Of a stretch of 64,000 bases of DNA, positions 1 to 7,678 are shown one piece after another. Made by a program: the position numbers and the translations under genes. The stretch is from NCBI RefSeq assembly GCF_039778605.1, contig NZ_CP156060.1, positions 1,240,001 to 1,304,000 on the forward strand, given 5' to 3'. This DNA is from Flavobacterium sp. WV_118_3 (lineage in GTDB: Bacteria > Bacteroidota > Bacteroidia > Flavobacteriales > Flavobacteriaceae). How positions within the stretch are numbered: the stretch's first letter is position 1; each line of letters opens with the position of its first letter. Below the pieces are notes generated by a model. That model made no database searches, had not been told where the DNA came from, and was given only the letters and a program-made list of their open reading frames with translations.

Positions 1-948
1 GGAGGGGATTCGCCGGGTATGAATGCAGCCATCCGTTCCGTAGTGCGTACCTGCGCTTACCATAATATTGAATGTGTCGGAATTTACCGCGGTTTTCAGG
101 GAATGATTGAGGGTGACTTTAAAGAAATGGGCCCCCGTTCGGTTAACAATATTGTGAATAAAGGCGGAACGATACTAAAATCGGCACGATCAAAAGAATT
201 TATGACACCCGAAGGGCGTAAAAAAGCCCACGATAACCTTAAAAATGCCGGAATTGATGCTTTAGTGATCATTGGTGGTGACGGAAGTTTTACCGGCGGT
301 CTTGTATTTAATAAAGAGTACAACTTCCCGATTATGGGAATTCCCGGTACTATCGATAACGATATCTTCGGAACCAGTCATACCCTCGGATTTGATACCG
401 CTTTAAATACCGTGGTGGAAGCGATCGATAAAATCCGTGATACGGCCAGTTCGCACAACCGTCTGTTTTTTGTGGAAGTAATGGGACGTGATGCCGGACA
501 TATCGCTTTAAATGCCGGAATTGGTGCCGGAGCCGAAGATATTCTGATCCCGGAAGAAAACCTGGGATTGGAACGATTACTGGAATCGCTGCGAAAAAGC
601 AAGACGTCCGGAAAATCGTCCAGTATTGTCGTAGTAGCCGAAGGCGATAAAATCGGAAAAAACGTTTTTGAATTAGGGGATTATGTAGAAGAAAATATGC
701 CGGAATACGATGTTCGCGTATCGGTTTTAGGACATATGCAACGCGGTGGATCACCGTCCTGTTTTGACAGGGTATTGGCCAGTCGACTTGGCGTAAAAGC
801 CGTAGAATCCCTGTTGGAAGGGAAATCCAACTTTATGGTTGGGTTGATCAACGATAAAGTAGAACTGACGCCATTGGAACAAGCAGTTAAGGGACATTCG
901 GAAATCGACAGGGAACTGTTGCGCGTTTCGGAAATTGTTTCGATTTAA
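1..948 (+). CDS. pfkA: ATP-dependent 6-phosphofructokinase, 5'-truncated
   Basis: Phosphorylates fructose 6-phosphate to fructose 1,6-bisphosphate, the committed step of glycolysis, in the cytoplasm. The reading frame is open from base 1 and reads GGDSPGMNAAIR, the N-terminal glycine-rich ATP-binding loop of the family, so the true start lies just before the window and the ATG at 19 is internal. Further signatures are GGDGSFTGG, the catalytic PGTIDNDI segment followed by GTSHTLGFDTA, and MGRDAGHIAL, all in the usual order. The C-terminal end is complete (stop at 946-948). It lies 21 bases before gapA on the same strand, giving a glycolytic gene pair. Only about the first ten residues should be missing. 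Confidence 0.96.
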   Translation, partial: GGDSPGMNAAIRSVVRTCAYHNIECVGIYRGFQGMIEGDFKEMGPRSVNNIVNKGGTILKSARSKEFMTPEGRKKAHDNLKNAGIDALVIIGGDGSFTGGLVFNKEYNFPIMGIPGTIDNDIFGTSHTLGFDTALNTVVEAIDKIRDTASSHNRLFFVEVMGRDAGHIALNAGIGAGAEDILIPEENLGLERLLESLRKSKTSGKSSSIVVVAEGDKIGKNVFELGDYVEENMPEYDVRVSVLGHMQRGGSPSCFDRVLASRLGVKAVESLLEGKSNFMVGLINDKVELTPLEQAVKGHSEIDRELLRVSEIVSI

Positions 949-951
949 TAA

Positions 952-1971
<1,020 letters not shown>

Positions 1972-1993
1972 GAATAATAAATAGTTCTAAAAT

Positions 1994-2029
1994 AAAAAAG
2001 CCTTTTCGCTGTAGCGAAAAGGCTTTTTT
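1994..2029. terminator. Bidirectional rho-independent terminator after gapA
   Basis: A perfect 17-bp inverted repeat (A-run, GCCTTTTCGCT / AGCGAAAAGGC, T-run) with a minimal loop. It has a T tract on both strands and sits between the convergent gapA and dipeptidyl peptidase genes, so it can end both transcripts. Confidence 0.9.
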
Positions 2030-2038
2030 ATTTTGAGT

Positions 2039-2074
2039 TACACCTGACAGGTTTTTAAAAACCTGTCAGGTGTA
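2039..2074. repeat. Dispersed palindrome, copy 1
   Basis: Near-perfect palindrome with arms TACACCTGACAGGTTTTT / AAAAACCTGTCAGGTGTA, lying between the gapA terminator and the 3' end of the convergent peptidase gene. It is one of ten related copies in this window. Confidence 0.9.
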
Positions 2075-2081
2075 GAAACTA

Positions 2082-4259
2082 TTAGTTATTCTTTAAATGC
2101 AAATCGAAATAACGGGCGATTTTTTCATTTAAGTGAATACGGTCTCTACCGGATACATTGTGTTCGTGCGTCGGATAAAGGAAATAATCCACTTGTTTAC
2201 CGGCTTTGATACACGCTTCGATAAACTCCATACTTTGTTGTTGTACCACTACCGGATCCTGCGCTCCGTGAATCACTAATAAATCCCCTTTTAATTGGTT
2301 TACTTTATTGATCACGCTGGATTTTTCATAACCATCAGGGTTTTCCTGTGGCGTATCCATATAACGCTCACCATACATTACTTCATAATATTTCCAGTCG
2401 GTTACCGGTCCACCAGCTACACCAACTTTAAACGTATCGCTTTGGTTTAGCAGTAATGAAATGGTCATAAAACCACCAAAACTCCATCCGGAAACACCAA
2501 TTTTATTTTGATCTACAAATGATTTGGATTTTAAGAATTCCACACCTTTCATCTGATCCGCCATTTCATTCTGACCTAATTTTCTATGGTTCACATGACA
2601 GAAATCTTTTCCTCTGGAATCACTTCCACGGTTATCCAATGTAAACACTACATAACCCTGTTGTGCCATATAATTGTCGAAAAGATTGGCACCACCCAAC
2701 CAACGGTTGTTTACCAATTGCGCGTGCGATCCACCGTAAACATACACCATTACCGGGTATTTTTTGGTAGCGTCAAAATTAGCAGGATAGATCAAACGTC
2801 CGTTTAGAGGCGTTTTTCCGTCGGCAGATGTAATCGTTACCAATTCCATTTTCGGCATGTTGATTTTACCGGCATATGGATTTTCAGCACTGATCAATGA
2901 AGTCGCTTTTTTAGATTTAACGTTTACAATAGCTGCTTCGTTTGGCGTGGTCGTATTGCTATACTGATCGAAATAATACGCTCCGTTTGAACTTAAACTC
3001 GCCGCGTGTGTTCCGCTAACGGTTGTTAACGTAGTTGTTTTCCCTGATTTAAGATCCACTTCATACAACAGACGGTCTAATCCGTTGTTTGCCGTTCCGA
3101 TATAGCTGATTTTAGTTCCTTTGGCGTCAAAATCCAACAGGTCTTTTACCACTACATCTTTATAGCCTAATTTCTTGATCAGTTTTCCATCCGTACTATA
3201 AAGATACAATTGGTTGTATCCTTCGTTTTCGGTCTGATATAAAAACTGATTTGGATTGTTTGGTAAGAACGTCAAATCGTGTTGTGGCTCTACATATGTA
3301 CTGGCTTTTTCTTCGAATAAGGTTTTTACCAACGCACCTGAAACCACATCATACTGGTTTAACTTCAAATGATTTTGCTCGCGGTTTAATAAACCTACAT
3401 AGATAAATTTACCGTTTGGATCCCAGGTAACACAAGTAAGGTACTGTTCTTTAGGTTCGCCTGTTTTAAGTGTTACTTTAGTATTGGTGTTCGCGTCAAA
3501 AATTACTAAAGTAACTTCTTCGCTCTTCATTCCGGCCATCGGATATTTGATATCTTTTACCTCAGCAACGCGGGCTCCGAAATCAACCAACGGATAATTG
3601 GTTACCATTGTTTCATCTTTGCGGTAGTACGCCAGTTTATCACCGGATTTGTTCCACCACATACCCTGGTGAATTCCAAACTCCTGACGGTGTGTATAGT
3701 CACTTCCGTTTACGATGCCGCTGTCGGTATCGTTCGTTACTTCGATGGTTTTCCCATTTGCATCGGTAATACGGATGTTGTTTTTGTTTAACCAGGCTAC
3801 ACGGTTTTTAGCATCGGTTGCCAGTTGGTTACTTGCATCAGACGGAATTGATAAGGCTTTGGTAATGCTTTTTTGTGTCGCGTCAAATTCGACGATATAA
3901 TTTGCTTTTTTACCGGCTACTTCAAAAGCCATGATATTGGCGCTTTTCCACTCATAGGCAAACGGGAACATTCTTAGATTGAACTCGTCCTGTGGGAATT
4001 TGGCGCGTAAAGCATTCTGAACATCGTCTTTGGTCAATAAGGTGGTTTCTTTCCACTGGTTGTTTTCGTTGCGGGTTACCAGATTCTGGTAGGTGTTGTC
4101 AAGATACGTAATCGCACTTACATCTTTTCGCCATTGTGTGGCCAACATCGATTTCGGTGCATACGTACGCATGCCTGTAGTTGCTTCTTCGATCGTCAGG
4201 TTCCGTTGCGCAAACGTCATCGAACCGGCTAAAAGAAACAGAAAAGTGAACTTTTTCAT
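2082..4259 (-). CDS. Secreted S9 family peptidase, dipeptidyl peptidase IV-like
   Basis: A serine exopeptidase expected to release X-Pro or X-Ala dipeptides from peptides outside the cytoplasm. It is 725 aa. Residues 1-17 form a signal peptide ending TFAQ. Residues of about 90-450 form the DPP IV N-terminal beta-propeller region, and about 500-725 an alpha/beta-hydrolase domain. The catalytic triad can be placed: Ser593 in GWSFGG (DPP IV enzymes usually have GWSYGG), Asp668 in HGAQDPVV, and His700 in PTHEHN. It stands alone on the minus strand, convergent with gapA. Similar enzymes are common in Bacteroidota that feed on protein. The S9 family call is firm; the exact dipeptide specificity is inferred from overall similarity. 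Confidence 0.92.
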   Translation of the reverse strand: MKKFTFLFLLAGSMTFAQRNLTIEEATTGMRTYAPKSMLATQWRKDVSAITYLDNTYQNLVTRNENNQWKETTLLTKDDVQNALRAKFPQDEFNLRMFPFAYEWKSANIMAFEVAGKKANYIVEFDATQKSITKALSIPSDASNQLATDAKNRVAWLNKNNIRITDANGKTIEVTNDTDSGIVNGSDYTHRQEFGIHQGMWWNKSGDKLAYYRKDETMVTNYPLVDFGARVAEVKDIKYPMAGMKSEEVTLVIFDANTNTKVTLKTGEPKEQYLTCVTWDPNGKFIYVGLLNREQNHLKLNQYDVVSGALVKTLFEEKASTYVEPQHDLTFLPNNPNQFLYQTENEGYNQLYLYSTDGKLIKKLGYKDVVVKDLLDFDAKGTKISYIGTANNGLDRLLYEVDLKSGKTTTLTTVSGTHAASLSSNGAYYFDQYSNTTTPNEAAIVNVKSKKATSLISAENPYAGKINMPKMELVTITSADGKTPLNGRLIYPANFDATKKYPVMVYVYGGSHAQLVNNRWLGGANLFDNYMAQQGYVVFTLDNRGSDSRGKDFCHVNHRKLGQNEMADQMKGVEFLKSKSFVDQNKIGVSGWSFGGFMTISLLLNQSDTFKVGVAGGPVTDWKYYEVMYGERYMDTPQENPDGYEKSSVINKVNQLKGDLLVIHGAQDPVVVQQQSMEFIEACIKAGKQVDYFLYPTHEHNVSGRDRIHLNEKIARYFDLHLKNN

Positions 4260-4381
4260 TTAGTACTAGAATTTTAAAAGGCTAAATTTATTTAATCTTA
4301 TAGGATTATCGTGTTAACATCAACACAAAAAACACTACTGTTAGTCATTAGTTGCAGGATTGCCGATTTTGTTACAAACAA

Positions 4382-4418
4382 AAAATCCGCCTAAGACATA
4401 AAATCTTAAACGGACTTA
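4382..4418 (-). terminator. Probable terminator of the Cys/Met-metabolism enzyme gene
   Basis: An imperfect inverted repeat (ATCCGCCTAAGA / TCTTAAACGGA) lies just beyond the stop codon at 4439 and is followed, read on the minus strand, by a run of six T residues. Two mismatches in the stem lower the confidence. Confidence 0.55.
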
Positions 4419-4438
4419 AACTAAAAAAAACTAAAAAC

Positions 4439-5644
4439 TTAATTTAAAATCGAAAGTTCCTTCATACAATCTTTCATCATCTGATAGGTTCTCTCAATAT
4501 CGTTATCCAATCCGATGGAGAAACGGATTAATCCGTCTGTTAAGCCCATTTCGGCTTGTTCTTCCAATGGAATTTCGGAAGATGTTGATGTTCCCGGTGC
4601 ACTGAATAAGGTTTTGTAAAACCCTAAGCTCACCGCCAGGTATCCTAAATTACGGTTTTGCATCAATTCCATAAGCGCATTGGCTTTATCCAACGAACCT
4701 ACGTCAATCGTTAACATACCACCAAATCCGTATTCCGGATTGATCATATTTTTATAAAGTTCATGGCTCGGGTGACTTGCTAATCCCGGATATACGGTTT
4801 TAATTCCGTCTTTTTCAAATTTTTCAGCCAGATACAGAGCGTTATGACTGTGTTGTTTCATACGGATATGTAACGTTCTCAGGTTTTTTAAAACACTGGC
4901 CGAACGCAAACTGTCCATTGTTGGACCTAAAAGCATGCTGGCTCCGTCGTTTACATTTTTTAAGGAGTTGATAAAGTCATGCGTTCCGCAAACCACACCG
5001 CCAACTGTATCGCTACTTCCGTTGATGTATTTTGTTAAACTGTGAATCACCACATCGGCTCCTAATTTGGCAGGCGCTACCGATAAGGGCGAAAAAGTAT
5101 TGTCAACAACCAAAGTAAGGTTGTGCTTTTTAGCCAGTTTGGCAAGACTCTCAATATCGGCTACTTCCAATAAAGGATTACTAACCGTTTCGCAGTACAA
5201 TACTTTAGTATTGGGTTGGATAGCGGCTTCTACCACGTCCAGTTTCGTAATGTCTACAAATGTTGTTTTAATACCCAAACGAGGTCCGAAATTTTTAAGG
5301 AAAGCATACGTTCCACCATAAATGGTACGACTAGACACTATGTGTTCTCCATTTTGACATAGTTGCAATAAGGTTGGTGTGATCGCGCCCATTCCGGATG
5401 CCGCTACGTTGGCCGTTTCGGTTCCTTCCATCGCAGCCAACGCTTCACCTAAATATAAGTTACTAGGGGAAGAGTGACGGGAATAAAGGTAGCAACCTTC
5501 GGCATTTCCTTCGAAAGTATCGAACATGGTTTTGGCCGACAGGAAGGTATAGGTAGACGAATCGGAGATAGATGGGTTAACGCCTCCAAATTCGCCAAAA
5601 TACTGTAAGTCCTGTATTTTATCAGCCGGGTTGAAATTTTTCAT
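4439..5644 (-). CDS. Cys/Met metabolism PLP-dependent lyase, methionine gamma-lyase-like
   Basis: A 401-aa fold-type I PLP enzyme of the trans-sulfuration family (cystathionine gamma-synthase, cystathionine gamma-lyase, methionine gamma-lyase). The PLP lysine is Lys205 in HSLTKYINGSSD; Asp181 in VVDNTF binds the pyridine nitrogen; YSRHSSP near residues 54-60 contributes the phosphate-binding Tyr/Arg from the partner subunit. The gene is divergent from an Lrp-family regulator (5837-6295), as in the mdeA/mdeR pair of Pseudomonas putida, which favours methionine gamma-lyase. However, the cysteine that typifies methionine gamma-lyases (IYGC in P. putida) is Gly111 here (TIYGGTY). Cystathionine gamma-lyase or O-acetylhomoserine sulfhydrylase activity therefore remains possible. 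The family is certain, the substrate is not. Confidence 0.88.
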   Translation of the reverse strand: MKNFNPADKIQDLQYFGEFGGVNPSISDSSTYTFLSAKTMFDTFEGNAEGCYLYSRHSSPSNLYLGEALAAMEGTETANVAASGMGAITPTLLQLCQNGEHIVSSRTIYGGTYAFLKNFGPRLGIKTTFVDITKLDVVEAAIQPNTKVLYCETVSNPLLEVADIESLAKLAKKHNLTLVVDNTFSPLSVAPAKLGADVVIHSLTKYINGSSDTVGGVVCGTHDFINSLKNVNDGASMLLGPTMDSLRSASVLKNLRTLHIRMKQHSHNALYLAEKFEKDGIKTVYPGLASHPSHELYKNMINPEYGFGGMLTIDVGSLDKANALMELMQNRNLGYLAVSLGFYKTLFSAPGTSTSSEIPLEEQAEMGLTDGLIRFSIGLDNDIERTYQMMKDCMKELSILN

Positions 5645-5836
5645 GCTTCTATAGTTAGTTGTGTTATACTATGTAATATAAAATGTCAAAATAAAGTTAT
5701 TGGTGAAAAAAAGTCAATGATAGTTTTTAAACTTAGATAATAAAACTATTAAAATGTATATTTGTAGTTTAATTTTTTGTTTTAAAGTGATTTATACTAT
5801 TTTGACCAATTTTTTTTAATTCTACTAACGATCCGT
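5645..5836. promoter_or_regulatory. Divergent promoter region between PLP lyase and Lrp regulator
   Basis: 192 A+T-rich bases separate the two divergent genes. TATATTTG at 5757-5764 fits the Bacteroidota -7 box TAnnTTTG reading toward the regulator gene. Lrp-type proteins usually bind such intergenic regions and control both directions, so this is the expected operator region, but I cannot point to a clear palindrome. Confidence 0.5.
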
Positions 5837-6295
5837 ATGAAATTCGATAACATTGATAAAAAATTGCTGCAATTGTTGCAAAATGATTGTAAGCTGACCA
5901 ATAAAGAGCTTTCGCTAAAACTGAACCTATCGGTTACGGCCGTTTACGAACGCATTAAGAAAATCGAAAAAGAAGGCATTATTTCGCGCTATGTAGCACT
6001 TTTAAATCGAAATAAGATCGAAAAAGGATTTGTCGTGTTTTGTCATTTAAAGCTAACACAACATACCCGCGAGTTTATCAGTCAGTTTGAAAAAGAAGTG
6101 GTGCAGCTAAATGAAGTCCTGGAGTGCTTTCATGTGAGTGGTGATTACGATTATATCCTTAAGATATGTGTAAAGGATATGGAAGAATACCGGGAATTTA
6201 TGGTTACAAAACTGACTACATTGCAGCATATTGGCAGTACTCATAGTACTTTTATGATTGGTCAGGTTAAGAATACTACATCTTTTGTGATTTAA
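5837..6295 (+). CDS. Lrp/AsnC family transcriptional regulator
   Basis: A 152-aa DNA-binding regulator of amino-acid metabolism. The N-terminal 60 residues hold the winged helix-turn-helix (DKKLLQLLQNDCKLTNKELS, then LSVTAVYERIKKIEKEGII). Residues of about 70-150 form the ligand-binding RAM domain with the typical FHVSGDYDYILKI strand. The length is normal for the family. It is divergent from a methionine gamma-lyase-like gene, so local control of methionine or cysteine breakdown is the natural inference. The downstream peptide array begins 80 bases later and could be read from the same transcript, since I see no terminator hairpin in between. Confidence 0.93.
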   Translation: MKFDNIDKKLLQLLQNDCKLTNKELSLKLNLSVTAVYERIKKIEKEGIISRYVALLNRNKIEKGFVVFCHLKLTQHTREFISQFEKEVVQLNEVLECFHVSGDYDYILKICVKDMEEYREFMVTKLTTLQHIGSTHSTFMIGQVKNTTSFVI

Positions 6296-6375
6296 AGCCT
6301 TTTTTTATATTATTTGTATTGCATTTTGCGAATAAATTCTTATTTTGGCAAATAATTAATCAAACCAAATAACTT

Positions 6376-6576
6376 ATGAAAACAAACCTTTTAAACATCA
6401 CCGGAGTACAGGTGTTATCGAAAGAAAACCAAAGAAGTATTTACGGACAAGTATTCGTGGAAGAACCGATCGATTTGAGCAAATGTGGTTGCTCGTGCAG
6501 TGGCGCTGTAACCGGACCGGCTTATTGTGATCGCTATTTTGGATGTCCTCAGGTATACACTTGTGGTGAAGTATAA
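6376..6576 (+). CDS. Six-cysteine leader peptide, array copy 1
   Basis: A 66-aa peptide precursor, first of four tandem paralogues. Residues 1-25 (MKTNLLNITGVQVLSKENQR then SIYGQ) resemble the leaders of Bacteroidota bacteriocin-like and RiPP precursors, which have a lysine/asparagine-rich start, a GxQxLSKxxQ box and a glycine at the cleavage site. Here the usual GG is GQ. The core has six cysteines in the pattern C-x-C-x-C-x9-C-x5-C-x5-C, with GCSCSGAVTGPAYC and CPQVYTC. There is no hydrophobic signal peptide, so export would need a leader peptidase-type ABC transporter, and none is encoded nearby. The function is unknown; antimicrobial, signalling or metal-binding roles are all open. Confidence 0.85.
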   Translation: MKTNLLNITGVQVLSKENQRSIYGQVFVEEPIDLSKCGCSCSGAVTGPAYCDRYFGCPQVYTCGEV

Positions 6577-6606
6577 GCTATTCTAATCGCATTAATCTAT
6601 TTAATT

Positions 6607-6801
6607 ATGAAAACAAATCTTTTAAATATTTCCGGAGTACAAGTGTTATCCAAAGAGAACCAAAGACAAATTTCAGGACAGGCATTGGTTATAGGTGATA
6701 TCTCCAAATGTGGTTGTTCGTGCAGTGGTTCGGTAACGGGACCGGCTTATTGTCAGCGTATCATGGTCTGTCCTCAGGTGTATACTTGTAATCATATATA
6801 A
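6607..6801 (+). CDS. Six-cysteine leader peptide, array copy 2
   Basis: A 64-aa paralogue of the preceding gene. The leader is nearly identical (MKTNLLNISGVQVLSKENQR, then QISGQ). The spacer before the first cysteine is two residues shorter (ALVIGDISK). The six-cysteine core keeps exactly the same spacing, with GCSCSGSVTGPAYC and CPQVYTC. The 30-base stretch before its ATG (GCTATTCTAATCGCATTAAT and onward) is repeated exactly before copy 3, which points to a recent tandem duplication. The variable positions are the five residues between cysteines 4 and 5 (QRIMV) and the tail. Confidence 0.85.
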   Translation: MKTNLLNISGVQVLSKENQRQISGQALVIGDISKCGCSCSGSVTGPAYCQRIMVCPQVYTCNHI

Positions 6802-6831
6802 GCTATTCTAATCGCATTAATCTATTTAATT

Positions 6832-7038
6832 ATGAAAACAAATCTTTTAAATATTTCCGGAGTTCAAGTGTTATCGAAAGAGAACCAAAGACAAATTTTA
6901 GGACAAGTATTGGTTGAAGAACCACATGATTTATCCAAATGCGGATGCTCATGCAGTGGCTCGGTAACCGGACCTGCGTATTGCAGTCTGTATATCGGTT
7001 GTTTACAGGTATACAATTGTGGTGAAACAAAAATATAA
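6832..7038 (+). CDS. Six-cysteine leader peptide, array copy 3
   Basis: A 68-aa paralogue with leader MKTNLLNISGVQVLSKENQR followed by QILGQ. The core matches the others in cysteine spacing but is the most diverged after cysteine 5: CLQVYNC in place of CPQVYTC, with a slightly longer tail GETKI. The upstream 30 bases are identical to those before copy 2, so the unit of duplication (225 bases) includes the ribosome-binding region. An open frame on the opposite strand across this gene has no family features and is a shadow. Confidence 0.84.
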   Translation: MKTNLLNISGVQVLSKENQRQILGQVLVEEPHDLSKCGCSCSGSVTGPAYCSLYIGCLQVYNCGETKI

Positions 7039-7067
7039 TTGAATTTGAACTATTTAACCCCAAAACT

Positions 7068-7268
7068 ATGAAAGCAAATCTTTTAAACATTGCTGGTGTT
7101 CAGGTGCTAACCAAAGAACATCAAAGAGCTATTACAGGAGAAATTGAAATCATCAACCCGGATCTATCCCTGTGCGGATGTTCGTGCAGTGGTTCGGTAA
7201 CCGGACCGGCGTATTGCCGTAAATATATTGCTTGTCCACAGGTATATACTTGTCAGGAAGTAATGTAA
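7068..7268 (+). CDS. Six-cysteine leader peptide, array copy 4
   Basis: A 66-aa paralogue and the most diverged leader of the four (MKANLLNIAGVQVLTKEHQR, then AITGE, with GE at the position of GQ). The core is again GCSCSGSVTGPAYC, five variable residues (RKYIA), then CPQVYTC. Its upstream spacer differs from those of copies 2 and 3, so it is probably an older duplicate. A hairpin with a T-run follows at 7288-7324 and closes the array. The gene call rests on strict conservation with the other three copies, not on any known function. Confidence 0.84.
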   Translation: MKANLLNIAGVQVLTKEHQRAITGEIEIINPDLSLCGCSCSGSVTGPAYCRKYIACPQVYTCQEVM

Positions 7269-7678
7269 TCCAAAAACAAAAAAAGGTAGAGGGCTGTCTC
7301 AAATGGAGATAGCCCTCTTTTTGTTTTATATAGCATCAACGAATCAAAAAATAAAATCAGAATCAGACAAAAACTATTGATCAAATTAATTGGTCGTTCC
7401 ATTGTGTGCAATCAGAAAATTGTGATTTTACTTTTGTGACAGCCTCTTTTTGGTGTTTTGTTTTTGTGAATACTGCCACGAAATGAATCGGTTTTAAATA
7501 GTAAAAGAGGTAGAGTAGTAAAGCTAATTGTTGGCAGAATGAACTTAGTTGTTACAAAACAAAATTATACCGTTTATTTTGATATTTGGTTAACTTTTAT
7601 GTTCAAAAAAAACAAATGCATTTTGTGAATTATTTTGTAAATTGTTATTAAAAATGTCCCATTTATAAATAGCAATTT
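7269..7678. other. Non-coding gap between peptide array and signalling operon
   Basis: This 410-base A+T-rich stretch holds the array terminator, a second copy of its arm in inverted orientation at 7431-7451 (CTTTTGTGACAGCCTCTTTT) and, closer to 7679, presumably the promoter of the response regulator gene. I found no convincing TAnnTTTG box and no -24/-12 sigma-54 element (GG-N10-GC) in it, and no coding potential. Confidence 0.6.
7288..7324 (+). terminator. Terminator of the peptide array
   Basis: Inverted repeat AGAGGGCTGTCTC / GAGATAGCCCTCT (two G-U type positions) followed by TTTTTG. It lies 20 bases after the stop of copy 4. The left arm also resembles the end of a short inverted-repeat pair (see 7288-7451). 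Confidence 0.75.

Noticed and set aside
7500..7560. Sigma-54 promoter candidate TTGGCAGAATGAACTTAG
   Set aside because: The GC of the -12 element is missing at the needed distance of ten bases from GG.
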